NCBI GenBank assembly: GCA_947650875.1
Contig: CANSXE010000001.1
Coordinates: 1-64,000, forward strand
Reading direction: 5' to 3'
DNA length: 64,000 nucleotides
Origin: an uncultured Bacillota bacterium
Lineage (GTDB): Bacteria > Bacillota > Clostridia > Oscillospirales > Oscillospiraceae
Within the stretch, counting starts at the first letter, position 1, and each line of letters begins with the position of its first letter. Shown here one piece after another: positions 55,309 to 64,000 of this stretch. The notes under the pieces are model-generated. The model was not told the origin of the DNA, did not search any database, and was given only the letters and a program-made list of their open reading frames with translations. The translations under genes and the position numbers were made by a program.

Positions 55309-55350
55309 ACAGTAAAAAGGGGCGGCCCTTGGGCCGCCCCTTTTTACTGT
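55309..55350. terminator. Bidirectional terminator, near-perfect ~20-bp stem
   Basis: ACAGTAAAAAGGGGCGGCCCTTGGGCCGCCCCTTTTTACTGT. Confidence 0.9.
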
Positions 55351-55370
55351 TGAATCAACGTGTGATCCTG

Positions 55371-55577
55371 CTATTTCTTTTCCTTCATCTGTCTAATTGT
55401 CAGGCAGAGCAGAATCGTTACAATTGCAACGGTTAAAAGGACAAACAATACAAAAGGAATCCCAGACAAATTATGAACCACAACAACGCGAATGCCCAGA
55501 AGAATTATAACAGCACATATGAATAGGCATCGGATGAATGTTAAATTTGCAGAAACAAATTTTAGGATAGTTTTCAT
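55371..55577 (-). CDS. Small (68 aa) two-TM membrane protein
   Basis: MKTILKFVSANLTFIRCLFICAVIILLGIRVVVVHNLSGIPFVLFVLLTVAIVTILLCLTIRQMKEKK; AT-rich, directly downstream of the 201-aa gene. Confidence 0.65.
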   Translation of the reverse strand: MKTILKFVSANLTFIRCLFICAVIILLGIRVVVVHNLSGIPFVLFVLLTVAIVTILLCLTIRQMKEKK

Positions 55578-55588
55578 AATTCATTGAG

Positions 55589-56194
55589 TCATCGAGAACC
55601 AGTCATTGTCCGTGTATAGAGTGGGGCATCACTGGCATCTGCTTTCAAGTGGAAAGATTCTGTAAGCCTATATCCAACTTTTGTTCCGTAATCAACATAA
55701 TTAAATTGAGTAACTGATTTAACATATAAAAAACCACTTCCCCCAATTACAAGGCCAGCAATATATGTAGCCTTGTCTGAAGGAATCCCATACTTCAAAT
55801 TCAAATAGCCAATAATTGCAGTAGCCGCAAATGCACCAAGTGATAGCGATATTATGTTAGTTTGTGGGGTTGTCCAATTGTCTTCAGAGGAGACCGAGTG
55901 AACGGCTGGCGAATAAATGTAGGTGGTGTTTACAATTGGGGAAAAAACTTCTCCATTAATAGTAGTAACACCCGTCTCGTCATTGATAGAAACAACATCT
56001 ACTGTCCCTTTATTTAAGTCTGTCACAACAGCGGTTCTTGTATTCCCTTTTTTCTCTATAGCTATATCAAAATTATTAGCTACATTAACGACTACTTCTG
56101 TTTGCTCATTATAAGCAACACTGGGAACAATGAAAACAGTTAACACCATCGAAAAAACCAGAACTAAAGATGTAATTTTTTTCATATTCACCAT
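55589..56194 (-). CDS. Secreted/exported protein of unknown function with hydrophobic Gly-rich segment
   Basis: Signal peptide MKKITSLVLVFSMVLTVFIVPSVAYNEQ; internal IISLSLGAFAATAIIGYLNLKYG...YIAGLVIGGSGFLYV. Confidence 0.7.
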   Translation of the reverse strand: MVNMKKITSLVLVFSMVLTVFIVPSVAYNEQTEVVVNVANNFDIAIEKKGNTRTAVVTDLNKGTVDVVSINDETGVTTINGEVFSPIVNTTYIYSPAVHSVSSEDNWTTPQTNIISLSLGAFAATAIIGYLNLKYGIPSDKATYIAGLVIGGSGFLYVKSVTQFNYVDYGTKVGYRLTESFHLKADASDAPLYTRTMTGSR

Positions 56195-56237
56195 CCTTTC
56201 AAGTAAATTCTTATACCACCAAGTATCTATGCTTAAT

Positions 56238-56267
56238 ATTATACATTAAAACCCAAAAAACTGTCAA
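56238..56267 (-). promoter_or_regulatory. Consensus sigma-A promoter of the AT-rich cassette
   Basis: Minus strand TTGACA-N18-TATAAT (TTGACAGTTTTTTGGGTTTTAATGTATAAT). Confidence 0.85.
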
Positions 56268-56341
56268 GTAGTTTTGTCTAATTTATCTAAATTTTTAAAT
56301 CATTTTCACATTTTGGTAAACATAAAATGAGAAGGTAACAT

Positions 56342-57196
56342 TTATTGCATCGTCCGGTTTTCCAGCACCCTTCCCACCACCGCCCCCAGCAGCAGCAGAT
56401 TGCCGCACAGGTAGAGCCACACCAGCAGGATAATCAGGGAGGCCAGCGACCCATAGACCAGGGCATAGCGGGAGGACATCCCGATAAACCAGGAAAACAG
56501 CACCGACGCCCCCACAATGGCCACGGCGGCCAGCAGGGAGGACAGCAGCACCACCTGCCGGCGCACAGCGCCCCGGGGCGTCCCCGCCCGGTAGACGATA
56601 AGCACCAGCATCAGCACAAAGCAGAACAGCAGCAGGTAGCGCATCCACCGCCACAGCCCGGACAGGGCGGACAGGGGGATGTGCTCGATCATATACCGGG
56701 GCAGCTGTTCCTCCAGCAGCCAGAAAAACCACTCGCCGGTGAAGATGACCACCACCGACAGATAGACGGTGAGGAGGAACAGGGCGGACAGGCCCACACT
56801 GAGCGCCGCCCGCCGGAAGGGCCGGGGGTCAGAAGCGCCGTGGAGCTCGTCCATGGCGGCCAGCAGGGTGCGCAGCCCCGCCGAGGCGGAGATGAGTATG
56901 GTAATCAGACTGGCCAGCAGCAGGGCGTCTGACTGGCTGTTCGCCACATAGCTGAGATAGTCCTGTATCACCGCCAGCGCTTCGGCGGGCAGAATCTGGT
57001 CCAGCGACTGGAGGAGGTTTTCCAGGTCCAGGTGGAACAGGCCGATGAAGTAGTTGACGCATACCAGCAGAGGGAAGAGGGTCAAAATGAGAAAGTAGGA
57101 CAGCGCCGCCGCCGCCCGGGCCGCCCCCACCCGCAGGTAGAGCTCCGCCGTCTCCACCACAAAGGAGACCGGGGGGAGAGAGAGGAATTTTTTCAT
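56342..57196 (-). CDS. YihY/BrkB-family inner membrane protein
   Basis: AARAAAALSYFLILTLFPLLVCVNYFIG, FLLTVYLSVVVIFTGEWFF, YALVYGSLASLIILLVWLYLCGNLLLLGAVVGR. Confidence 0.9.
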   Translation of the reverse strand: MKKFLSLPPVSFVVETAELYLRVGAARAAAALSYFLILTLFPLLVCVNYFIGLFHLDLENLLQSLDQILPAEALAVIQDYLSYVANSQSDALLLASLITILISASAGLRTLLAAMDELHGASDPRPFRRAALSVGLSALFLLTVYLSVVVIFTGEWFFWLLEEQLPRYMIEHIPLSALSGLWRWMRYLLLFCFVLMLVLIVYRAGTPRGAVRRQVVLLSSLLAAVAIVGASVLFSWFIGMSSRYALVYGSLASLIILLVWLYLCGNLLLLGAVVGRVLENRTMQ

Positions 57197-57231
57197 TGTC
57201 GGGCCTCCTTTCATCGGTTTAAGGTCCGCCG

Positions 57232-57363
57232 GTAGGGACGCTTCACGAAGCGTCCGTCCTTCCATTGGCACGCTTTATAGGGGCGCAGAGTGCGCCCGCA
57301 GGCGGACAATGTCCGTCCCTGCATAAAATCTGCGAAAGCGGACGCATCGTGATGCGTCCCTAC
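57232..57363. repeat. Cluster of four REP-like palindromes
   Basis: GTAGGGACGCTTCACGAAGCGTCC (57232-57255); ATAGGGGCGCAGAGTGCGCCC (57278-57298); GGCGGACAATGTCCGTCCCTGCA (57301-57323); GGACGCATCGTGATGCGTCCCTAC (57340-57363). Confidence 0.8.
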
Positions 57364-57413
57364 ATGATGGGGTCCGCCGGTTATTCTACCACACATCCCC
57401 GCAAAAACAAATA

Positions 57414-57445
57414 CGAAAAAAGCCGCCTGTTGTCAGACGGCTTTG
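57414..57445 (-). terminator. Terminator of rpsT
   Basis: Minus strand AAAGCCGTCTGacaaCAGGCGGCTTTTTTCG. Confidence 0.75.
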
Positions 57446-57458
57446 CTTTCGTGCATAC

Positions 57459-57722
57459 TCAACCCAGCTTGCTCAGCTTGAGAGTCATTTTGCTCTTCTT
57501 GTTGGCAGCGTTGTTCCGGTGCAGCAGACCCCGGGCAGCGGCCTTGTCCACCGCCTTGACGGCCACCTTGTAAGCGACATCGGCCTCGCTGCGGTTGCCT
57601 TCCGCCACTGCGGCCTCAAACTTCTTGAGCTCGGTCTTCAGCGCGGACTTCGCGGCTTTGTTCTGAGCGGCCTTGGTCTGAGACACCAGAACGCGCTTTT
57701 TAGCAGACTTAATATTCGGCAA
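57459..57722 (-). CDS. rpsT: 30S ribosomal protein S20
   Basis: (M)PNIKSAKKRVLVSQTKAAQNKAAKSALKTELKKFE; TTG start at 57722 preceded by GGAGGAGGTG. Confidence 0.95.
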   Translation of the reverse strand: MPNIKSAKKRVLVSQTKAAQNKAAKSALKTELKKFEAAVAEGNRSEADVAYKVAVKAVDKAAARGLLHRNNAANKKSKMTLKLSKLG

Positions 57723-57923
57723 ACCAAACACCTCCTCCGATTTTCATCTTTAATTTGGGCGGCAATACACCCACGCAGATTTGTATTGTACCATCCTCCA
57801 GACAAAAAATCAACTGTTTTTTTGATTTTTTTTGCCGGTGCGGGATAGTTTTTCAAAAGCCGCAAAAACTAGGGCGGCAAGGAAAATGATTCCACAACAT
57901 ATTGCATAAGGGGGAAGACAGCC

Positions 57924-58814
57924 ATGCGCATGAGAAGGACCGACCTGGCCCTGGAGGCCAGGGAGCTGTGGCAGGAGCGGTCGGGGGCCGCCTCCGCCCT
58001 GCCGGGGGTGGAGGCCTGGGACAGCTTTCGGGAGGGCATTTTGGTAAATACCGTCCGTGTGCTGGACGGGCAGGGGGAGACGGCCCTGGGCAAGCCCCGG
58101 GGCAGCTACGTCACCCTTACCCTTGAGGGGCTGGCCAGCCGGGAGGAGGGCATTTTCCAGCGCGCGGTCCGGGCGGTGGCCGGCGAAATCGGACAGCTGC
58201 TCCGGGAGGTTCCCCCCGCCGGTCTGGTGCTGGTGGCTGGCCTGGGCAACCGGGCCATCACCCCCGACGCCGTGGGCCCCAAGGTCCACCAGAACACCCT
58301 GGTCACCCGTCACCTGATTCGTCAGATGCCCGAGCACTTTGGCGCCCTGCGGCCGGTGGCTTCCGTCACGGCGGAGGTGATGGGCAACACCGGGATGGAG
58401 AGCGGCGAGCTGGTGCGGGCGGTGTGCGAAAAGATCAAGCCCGCCTGTGTGGTGGCGGTGGACGCCCTGGCGTCCCGGTCGCTGAAGCGGCTGTGCAAAA
58501 CCGTTCAGATTGCCGACACCGGCATCACCCCCGGCTCCGGCGTGGGCAATCACCGTATGGGTCTCACCCGGGACACCCTGGGGGTGCCTGTAATCGCCCT
58601 GGGGGTGCCCACCGTGGTGGACGGGGCCACCCTGGCCGCCGACCTGCTGGGCGCCGACGAGCCCCCCGACCTGAACGAGGGCCGGGACCTGCTTGTCACC
58701 CCCAAGGACATCGACAGCCAGGTGGACGATCTGTCTAAGGTGATTGGCTATGGGCTGAGCATGGCCCTCCAGCCGGGCATCTCTCTGGAGGAGCTGGAGC
58801 TGCTGCTGAGTTAG
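57924..58814 (+). CDS. gpr: GPR germination protease
   Basis: RTDLALEARELW, VAGLGNRAITPDAVGPKV, TGMESGELVRAVCEKIKPACVVAVDALASRSLKRLCKTVQIADTGITPGSGVGNHR; divergent from rpsT. Confidence 0.95.
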   Translation: MRMRRTDLALEARELWQERSGAASALPGVEAWDSFREGILVNTVRVLDGQGETALGKPRGSYVTLTLEGLASREEGIFQRAVRAVAGEIGQLLREVPPAGLVLVAGLGNRAITPDAVGPKVHQNTLVTRHLIRQMPEHFGALRPVASVTAEVMGNTGMESGELVRAVCEKIKPACVVAVDALASRSLKRLCKTVQIADTGITPGSGVGNHRMGLTRDTLGVPVIALGVPTVVDGATLAADLLGADEPPDLNEGRDLLVTPKDIDSQVDDLSKVIGYGLSMALQPGISLEELELLLS

Positions 58815-58874
58815 GAATAATGTTCCAGAATTGGGGCAGACTAGAGGAAAACACGGAAAAGGGATGTGGTTATT

Positions 58875-59150
58875 ATGGTGAAGGGTATCACCCGGCAGGT
58901 GATTCTGGTAAAGTCCCCCGACCCCCGGCTCTTTGAGGAGGCCATTTTTATTGTCAAAGAGGAGGCCCTGGCCCGGGAGGGGGTGAGCGCCGACCGGGTG
59001 CTGCGGGAGGCCCGTCAGGCCGCTGACGGCTACCTCAAGCAGGGGAAGGCATGGAACCGGCGGCTGGAGCGTCTTCCCTCCCTGGCCTGGGGGGCGCTGG
59101 GGGCGGCGGTGGCTTCGGCAGGCTGGGCGGCCTGGCTGTTTTTGCTGTGA
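58875..59150 (+). CDS. Small hypothetical membrane-anchored protein
   Basis: MVKGITRQVILVKSPDPRLFEEAIFIVKEEAL...; C-terminal hydrophobic segment; just downstream of gpr. Confidence 0.65.
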   Translation: MVKGITRQVILVKSPDPRLFEEAIFIVKEEALAREGVSADRVLREARQAADGYLKQGKAWNRRLERLPSLAWGALGAAVASAGWAAWLFLL

Positions 59151-59304
59151 CCATCCTCCGCCGGAGACATAGTATGGACTGAGGGGACTGGCGGCAGGTC
59201 CCCGTCTCAGACGCCGGACGGCATTTTGACCAAGGATAAGAGGTTTTCTTCTTTTTCCTCCTGAAGCACTGGCGGCCCGGCGGGAAGTCCACCGGGCCGC
59301 TTTG

Positions 59305-60426
59305 TTATGCCTTTTTTCGCTCCGCCGCCAGCAGGACGGCCAGAATAGCCGCCCCTCCTGCCGCCAGAACCAGCCCGTCCCCCCAGGAACCGCCGCAGGC
59401 GCGGAGGTAGAGGGTAATGGGCGTCCAGCGGATCAGGGGGCCCAGAGCGGGGAACAGCAGGGAGAGGTCCAACAGCACCGGGGACAGGAGCAGGGCCAGC
59501 ACCGGAACGGAGGGGAGCACAGCGGGCAGGGCGCTCCACAGAGGGCGCAGCCGGGCCAGGGCCAGGGCGGCCGCCCCCCAGAACAGCAGGTAGGGGATGA
59601 GTGCCAGCATACAGGCAGGCGCCATCCCCGCCGCCAGCAGGGCCAGGGCTCCGGAGCACAAAATGGGCGCCAGCGACGCCCCCAGCCGGGGCAGGAGGAG
59701 GGGCAGCGTCCCGCGGAGAGGGGCCAGCCGCTGGGCGAAGGGGGAGTCCAGCCAGCGCCCCAGGTCCATGGCGGTGAGCAGCGTCCAAATCAGCAGCAGG
59801 ATGGCTGTCAGCCCGGACAGCAGGCTGGATACCCCGCTGTCCGCCAGGACGAGGGGGTCCAGGGGCCGCCCGTCTGCCGTCTCCATGGAGATGAGCACGC
59901 GATCCTGTTCCGGCAGGACCTCATTCAGCCGGGGGAGCATACTGTCGGACCCGCCGGCGATGCCGCTGTCCAAAAGATAGCGTTCCGCTATGCCGGGGGA
60001 GATGCACTCGGCCACGCAGGCGGATACCGTCTCCCGCACCATGGGGTATACGGTGGAGCCGGGGCCGGTAAGCAGAGTAAAGAGCTGGTAGGTGTCCTGC
60101 CGGGACAGGCGCAGGGAAAAGTCCTCGGGAAGGACCAGGGCGCAGTCCCACTGGCCCGTGGCCACCTGACGCCGGGCCTGGTCGAGACCGGTCTCATAAA
60201 ACGTGACGACAAGGCCGCTGCGGCTGTTCAGGCGGGACCAGAATTCCTCGCCGCCGGTTTCCGGAAGCACCACACCCACCTGGACGGGGGTGGACATCTC
60301 CTGAGCGGGGAGGAGGGTCCGGGTCCCGAAGATCATCAGGGGCAGGAGAAACAGCAGGGCCCAGGTACGCAGGCGGCCCGCCTGGGTGCGCAGGCCGCTT
60401 TGAAACAACGCCAGGAAAAAGCTCAT
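59305..60426 (-). CDS. ABC-2-type transporter permease
   Basis: N-terminal TM, large extracytoplasmic loop, multiple C-terminal TMs; 4-bp overlap with the upstream permease; ATPase gene nearby. Confidence 0.75.
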   Translation of the reverse strand: MSFFLALFQSGLRTQAGRLRTWALLFLLPLMIFGTRTLLPAQEMSTPVQVGVVLPETGGEEFWSRLNSRSGLVVTFYETGLDQARRQVATGQWDCALVLPEDFSLRLSRQDTYQLFTLLTGPGSTVYPMVRETVSACVAECISPGIAERYLLDSGIAGGSDSMLPRLNEVLPEQDRVLISMETADGRPLDPLVLADSGVSSLLSGLTAILLLIWTLLTAMDLGRWLDSPFAQRLAPLRGTLPLLLPRLGASLAPILCSGALALLAAGMAPACMLALIPYLLFWGAAALALARLRPLWSALPAVLPSVPVLALLLSPVLLDLSLLFPALGPLIRWTPITLYLRACGGSWGDGLVLAAGGAAILAVLLAAERKKA

Positions 60427-61631
60427 ACCGCCACCTCCTGACAATCCACCCGCCGGCGGTAGAGGGCCAGGGCCAGGGCGGCCATTCCCGCCGTGGAGAG
60501 TGCCGGGCAAAGCCAGGCCGTCAGGGGCAGTTCATACCCCATAGGCCAGGCGGCAAGCCGGAGCAGCCAGGTCACCGGAGACAGTCCGCTCAGCTGCCGC
60601 ACCGGTCCGGGCAGAAGTACGGCCGGGACGATTCCCCCTGCCAGGGCCAGGGAGAGGAGGGAGACCGCGAAGGCCGCCACGCCGCACCCGGCGGCGCTCC
60701 CCGTGGCCAGGCAGCACAGGGAGCAGAATACCGAGCAGAATATGGACATCAGCAGCGCAGCGCCCAGCAGAGGAAGGGGCCTTCCCGCTCCGGTTATCAG
60801 CAGGGCGGGGTAGAGCAGCAGAAGCAGCGCCGGAATCCCGGCAAACACGCCGCTGAAGTAGCCGGCGGATACCCCGCGGCCCACGCAGCGCAGCCTGCGC
60901 TGGAAGCGGAGCCAGTCCCCGCTGTAAACAGGGACAAACACCGGGGCGGCGGCCAGGGCAAAGTAGGCGGCCAGGGCCAGGGTGTAATGCAGAGAGATGG
61001 GCAGCGTCTGGGTGGCCAGAACGGTCTCGGGCCGGAACATATGGGACCGGCCGGTGGCCAGGGAGATGTAGCGCAGGTTGATGTCAAGGACGACCTGGTC
61101 CCGGGTGAGACCGGGGGGCGGGTTCTCCTCGTAGAGGTCCAGCACGGCGTACACCCCGCTCTGAAAGGCGGACAGAATGTCGCTGGCGCTCTGGCCCACC
61201 CACAGCAGCAGCAGGGACTCCAGCGGCCGGTCTCCGGCCACCACCAGCCGCAGGTCCGGGTTCTCCCCCCACATCACCCCTTGGATAAAGTGCTCCGGCA
61301 GCATCAGTACGGCGGTAATCTCACCCCGGCGCAGGGCGTCCAGCGCCGTCTCCCCGTCCATGGATACGATTTTGCAGTACTGGGCGATGTCCTCCATCTC
61401 CCCCATGTACTGTTCCAGCAGCTGGGGCACATTGTCCCCCTCCGGCGCGGTGACAGCCAGCGTCACACCGGAGAACTCCACCCCCCGGGAGAGCAGGTGG
61501 CCGGCCGCCTGGCCCGCTCCCAGGGGCAAAAGAAGGCACAAAAGGACAAGCCCTGCCAACAGCCAACGCTGTTGGCAGAGCTTCCCCAGAGTCAGACAGG
61601 TAAATTTTCCATAAAAGCGCAGTCTGCTCAT
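60423..61631 (-). CDS. ABC-2-type transporter permease
   Basis: Same topology as the 59305-60426 protein; contiguous with ABC ATPase operon. Confidence 0.75.
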   Translation of the reverse strand: MSRLRFYGKFTCLTLGKLCQQRWLLAGLVLLCLLLPLGAGQAAGHLLSRGVEFSGVTLAVTAPEGDNVPQLLEQYMGEMEDIAQYCKIVSMDGETALDALRRGEITAVLMLPEHFIQGVMWGENPDLRLVVAGDRPLESLLLLWVGQSASDILSAFQSGVYAVLDLYEENPPPGLTRDQVVLDINLRYISLATGRSHMFRPETVLATQTLPISLHYTLALAAYFALAAAPVFVPVYSGDWLRFQRRLRCVGRGVSAGYFSGVFAGIPALLLLLYPALLITGAGRPLPLLGAALLMSIFCSVFCSLCCLATGSAAGCGVAAFAVSLLSLALAGGIVPAVLLPGPVRQLSGLSPVTWLLRLAAWPMGYELPLTAWLCPALSTAGMAALALALYRRRVDCQEVAV

Positions 61632-61640
61632 CTCACATTA

Positions 61641-63419
61641 TCAAAAGGCGTACATCAGCTGCCACAGCAGCGCCTCAGAGAGCCGGGAACCCAATAAATT
61701 CTGCATGTCATAAGCCCAGTCCTCGGCATTATCCTCAATATCGCTAATCAGCTCCATCGCGTCATACTCATCCATATCGGCGATCATCATGGGAGATTTT
61801 ACCTTGATATCCATTCCGTCACAGGGACCGGCATAGTATTCTACGCCCAGAGACAGTACCTTCAGGCCCATGACATGTACCGACACGTCGTCCAGCTTCA
61901 GGTCCAGAGAGTTTTTGCTGGTGGTCAGCCGGCCCTCCATTTTAACGGCGCCGTTGGCGCCGTTGGCGCCGGGGGCGTCCACGTCAATGGTCCACTGGAA
62001 ATTGTCGCCCTTGCCCTTGGGTTCATACTCCATGTCGGAGGTCAGGCGGAACATGGGGCTTTTGCTGCCGCCCTCCAAAAGGCTGAGGGTGGTTTCGTCG
62101 GTGTAGCTGCCGCCCTTGCCGGTGTGGTTGCCGCTGGACGCTACCACCAGCTTGTCACCCTCAATTTCGATCTCCAGGCTCAGGTTGTCCACATACTGGT
62201 CGCCCTTTTCGCCGCCGCCCAGGTACAGACCGATCTCTACCTCGGTGCCCTGGATTGTTTCCTTGTAGATGACGGCGGAGATATGGCCCTGGCTGACATA
62301 GACCTCCAGGTCTAGGTCGCCCAGCTCGTCCAGCGCATACCGGATACCGTCGAACAGCTCGCCATAGATATCCAGGTCCTCCAGGTCAGCCATCATATAG
62401 TCGATATCATCCTGGGGGATGCCCATGGCCTTGAACAGTCTCTCATACATGTCCACATAGTCCACTGCGGACAGAGCGTCCTCCAGGGTTTCCACATAGT
62501 CCTCCAGGGCATCCTGGGGGATGGTCACGTTGTAGAGGGTGGCTTTTATGTCGGCGCCGTTGACCTCAATCTCCTCGGTGCCGTCCTTCTCCGCCTCGAT
62601 CTGGTCCATGAGGGTCTTATTGGCATCGTGAATGGCTTTCTCGAAGTCCTCGCCGCTCTCTGTGCTCATGATGATGTCCATCAGCTCAAAGATATTGAAG
62701 CTGATGTCTTCAACCGAGCTGTCTCCTGTCATCTCGGCCAGGTCGGCGCCCAGAGTTTCGGTGTTCATGCCGATAAAGGTGTCGCCGGTGAATTGGGGGG
62801 AGCCGAAATACAGCTTGGCCCCGTCGGCCAGCATCTGGAGGGCGGCGATGTCCTCGTCGTCCCAGAAGGCGGACAGCTGCGCATCCATTTTGCGGGCGCT
62901 GCCGTCGTAGTTGGTGCTCATCCGCACGCCCAGGCCGTAGAGGTCAGACAGGTCATAACCCACCAGCTGGCTGTTGATATCCTTGAGCTCCACGCTGGCT
63001 CTCACGCTGACGGATTTATCCTCCCACAGCTGCTTCATGTCGGGCATTTCCAGGCCCTTATTCACATCGCTGTATGCAGACATGGTTTTAGAGACCGCCT
63101 TGTCCACCCGGCTTTTGGGAGAGGTAAACAGGCCGCTGACCGTTACCACCAGCAGGGCGATTACTGCCACGGCGGCAACACCTCCGCCAATCATCAGGCC
63201 AAGGCCCCGCCGGCTTTGCTTGCCGCCGTCAGCCGGACTGTCGCCGCCGGTCTGGGTCTGGGACTGGGGCGGGGTGTTCCAGCCCTGACCGCCTGAGCTG
63301 GACCAGACCGGCCCTGAGGTGCCGTCGGGCTCTCCGGCGGCAGAGCTGTTCAGCGTGCCGCAGTTGGGACAAAACTTTGCGTCATCCCGCATTTCACTTC
63401 CACAATTTCGACAAAACAT
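61641..63419 (-). CDS. Zinc-ribbon membrane-anchored protein with large extracytoplasmic domain
   Basis: MFCRNCGSEMRDDAKFCPNCGTLN, TM GLGLMIGGGVAAVAVIALLVVTVSGLF, acidic extracytoplasmic region. Confidence 0.8.
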   Translation of the reverse strand: MFCRNCGSEMRDDAKFCPNCGTLNSSAAGEPDGTSGPVWSSSGGQGWNTPPQSQTQTGGDSPADGGKQSRRGLGLMIGGGVAAVAVIALLVVTVSGLFTSPKSRVDKAVSKTMSAYSDVNKGLEMPDMKQLWEDKSVSVRASVELKDINSQLVGYDLSDLYGLGVRMSTNYDGSARKMDAQLSAFWDDEDIAALQMLADGAKLYFGSPQFTGDTFIGMNTETLGADLAEMTGDSSVEDISFNIFELMDIIMSTESGEDFEKAIHDANKTLMDQIEAEKDGTEEIEVNGADIKATLYNVTIPQDALEDYVETLEDALSAVDYVDMYERLFKAMGIPQDDIDYMMADLEDLDIYGELFDGIRYALDELGDLDLEVYVSQGHISAVIYKETIQGTEVEIGLYLGGGEKGDQYVDNLSLEIEIEGDKLVVASSGNHTGKGGSYTDETTLSLLEGGSKSPMFRLTSDMEYEPKGKGDNFQWTIDVDAPGANGANGAVKMEGRLTTSKNSLDLKLDDVSVHVMGLKVLSLGVEYYAGPCDGMDIKVKSPMMIADMDEYDAMELISDIEDNAEDWAYDMQNLLGSRLSEALLWQLMYAF

Positions 63420-63444
63420 GTGCATCCTCCATTTTTTCCAAAAA

Positions 63445-64000
63445 TTATGAAATCAATTTCCCGTCTGCCAATCGTAGGACTGCGCCGCACAGCCGGTCCA
63501 GCTCTGCCGGGTGGTGGCTGCACCACACAAGGCTGCCGCCGCCGGCCACATAGCGCTCCAGCCAGTCCAGCAGCCGGGGGACGTACTCCTGGTCAAGGCC
63601 GGAGGTGGCCTCGTCCATCAGCAGCACCCGGGGGCGGGACAGCAGCGCCATGGCGATGCTCACCCGCTGGGCCATCCCTCCGGACAGAGCCCGAACTGGC
63701 ATGGGCAGAAGGGGCTCCAGCCCCAGCAGCTCCAGAATGTCGGGAGACAGGGGACCGGAGAGGTCACAGGCGCTCTGCCACAGGGCGAGCTGCTGACGGA
63801 CCGTCAGCTCCCGGGCCAGCTGGCTGCTCTGGGGGACGTAGCCCAGCTGGCGGCGCAGGAAGGAGCGGTCGCCCATAACGCTGCGGCCCTGAAACAGGAT
63901 ATCTCCGCTGTCCGGCCGCTGAATCTGGGCAATCAGCCGGAGCAGGGTGGACTTCCCGGAGCCGTTGCTCCCCGCCAGGCCCAGGCACTGGCCGGGCGGG
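63445..64000 (-). CDS. ABC transporter ATP-binding protein (5' end truncated by window edge)
   Basis: Reverse frame to the window end reads PPGQCLGLAGSNGSGKSTLLRLIAQIQRPDSGDILFQGRSVMGD (Walker A); then LSGGMAQRVSIAMALLSRPRVLLMDEATSGLD. Confidence 0.93.
   Translation of the reverse strand, partial: PPGQCLGLAGSNGSGKSTLLRLIAQIQRPDSGDILFQGRSVMGDRSFLRRQLGYVPQSSQLARELTVRQQLALWQSACDLSGPLSPDILELLGLEPLLPMPVRALSGGMAQRVSIAMALLSRPRVLLMDEATSGLDQEYVPRLLDWLERYVAGGGSLVWCSHHPAELDRLCGAVLRLADGKLIS

Noticed and set aside
1-64000. CRISPR arrays, tRNA/rRNA genes, prophage or integrase modules
   Set aside because: No regularly spaced direct repeats with unique spacers, no tRNA/rRNA signatures and no phage or transposase proteins were found in the translations.

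Overview
The window is a GC-rich, gene-dense chromosomal segment, most likely from a spore-forming Clostridia/Oscillospiraceae-type Firmicute. This placement is inferred from gpr, a SpoIIQ/LytM-like gene, DUF6809 and the general gene style. I see no rRNA, tRNA or CRISPR array. Core genes recognised: maf-mreC-mreD-PBP2, mrp, feoAB fusion, malQ-glgP, NfeD/SPFH, pyrB, rnj, rpiB, rpsT, gpr and dut. The most interesting loci are: (1) a self-contained 29.1-33.1 kb unit with a sigma-54 activator, a GG-N10-GC promoter, a palindromic candidate UAS, a BCCT transporter, and a HAL/PAL-family lyase whose MIO-forming Ala-Ser-Gly triad is precisely missing (candidate ergothionase-like betaine catabolism, possible trimethylamine source); (2) a 1598-aa protein combining HD, helical-repeat, NadD-like nucleotidyltransferase, GNAT-like and phosphoribosyltransferase-like regions; (3) a REP/BIME-like family of short palindromes with compensatory arm variation, some supplying or abutting TAG stop codons, including near-identical composite copies bracketing a SUKH gene; (4) an AT-rich two-gene cassette with a consensus promoter and terminator (secreted protein plus small membrane protein); (5) a LuxE-LuxC pair without luciferase genes; (6) twin operators between an XRE regulator and a DUF6809 gene. 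Product names come from reading the translations by eye. No database search was run.
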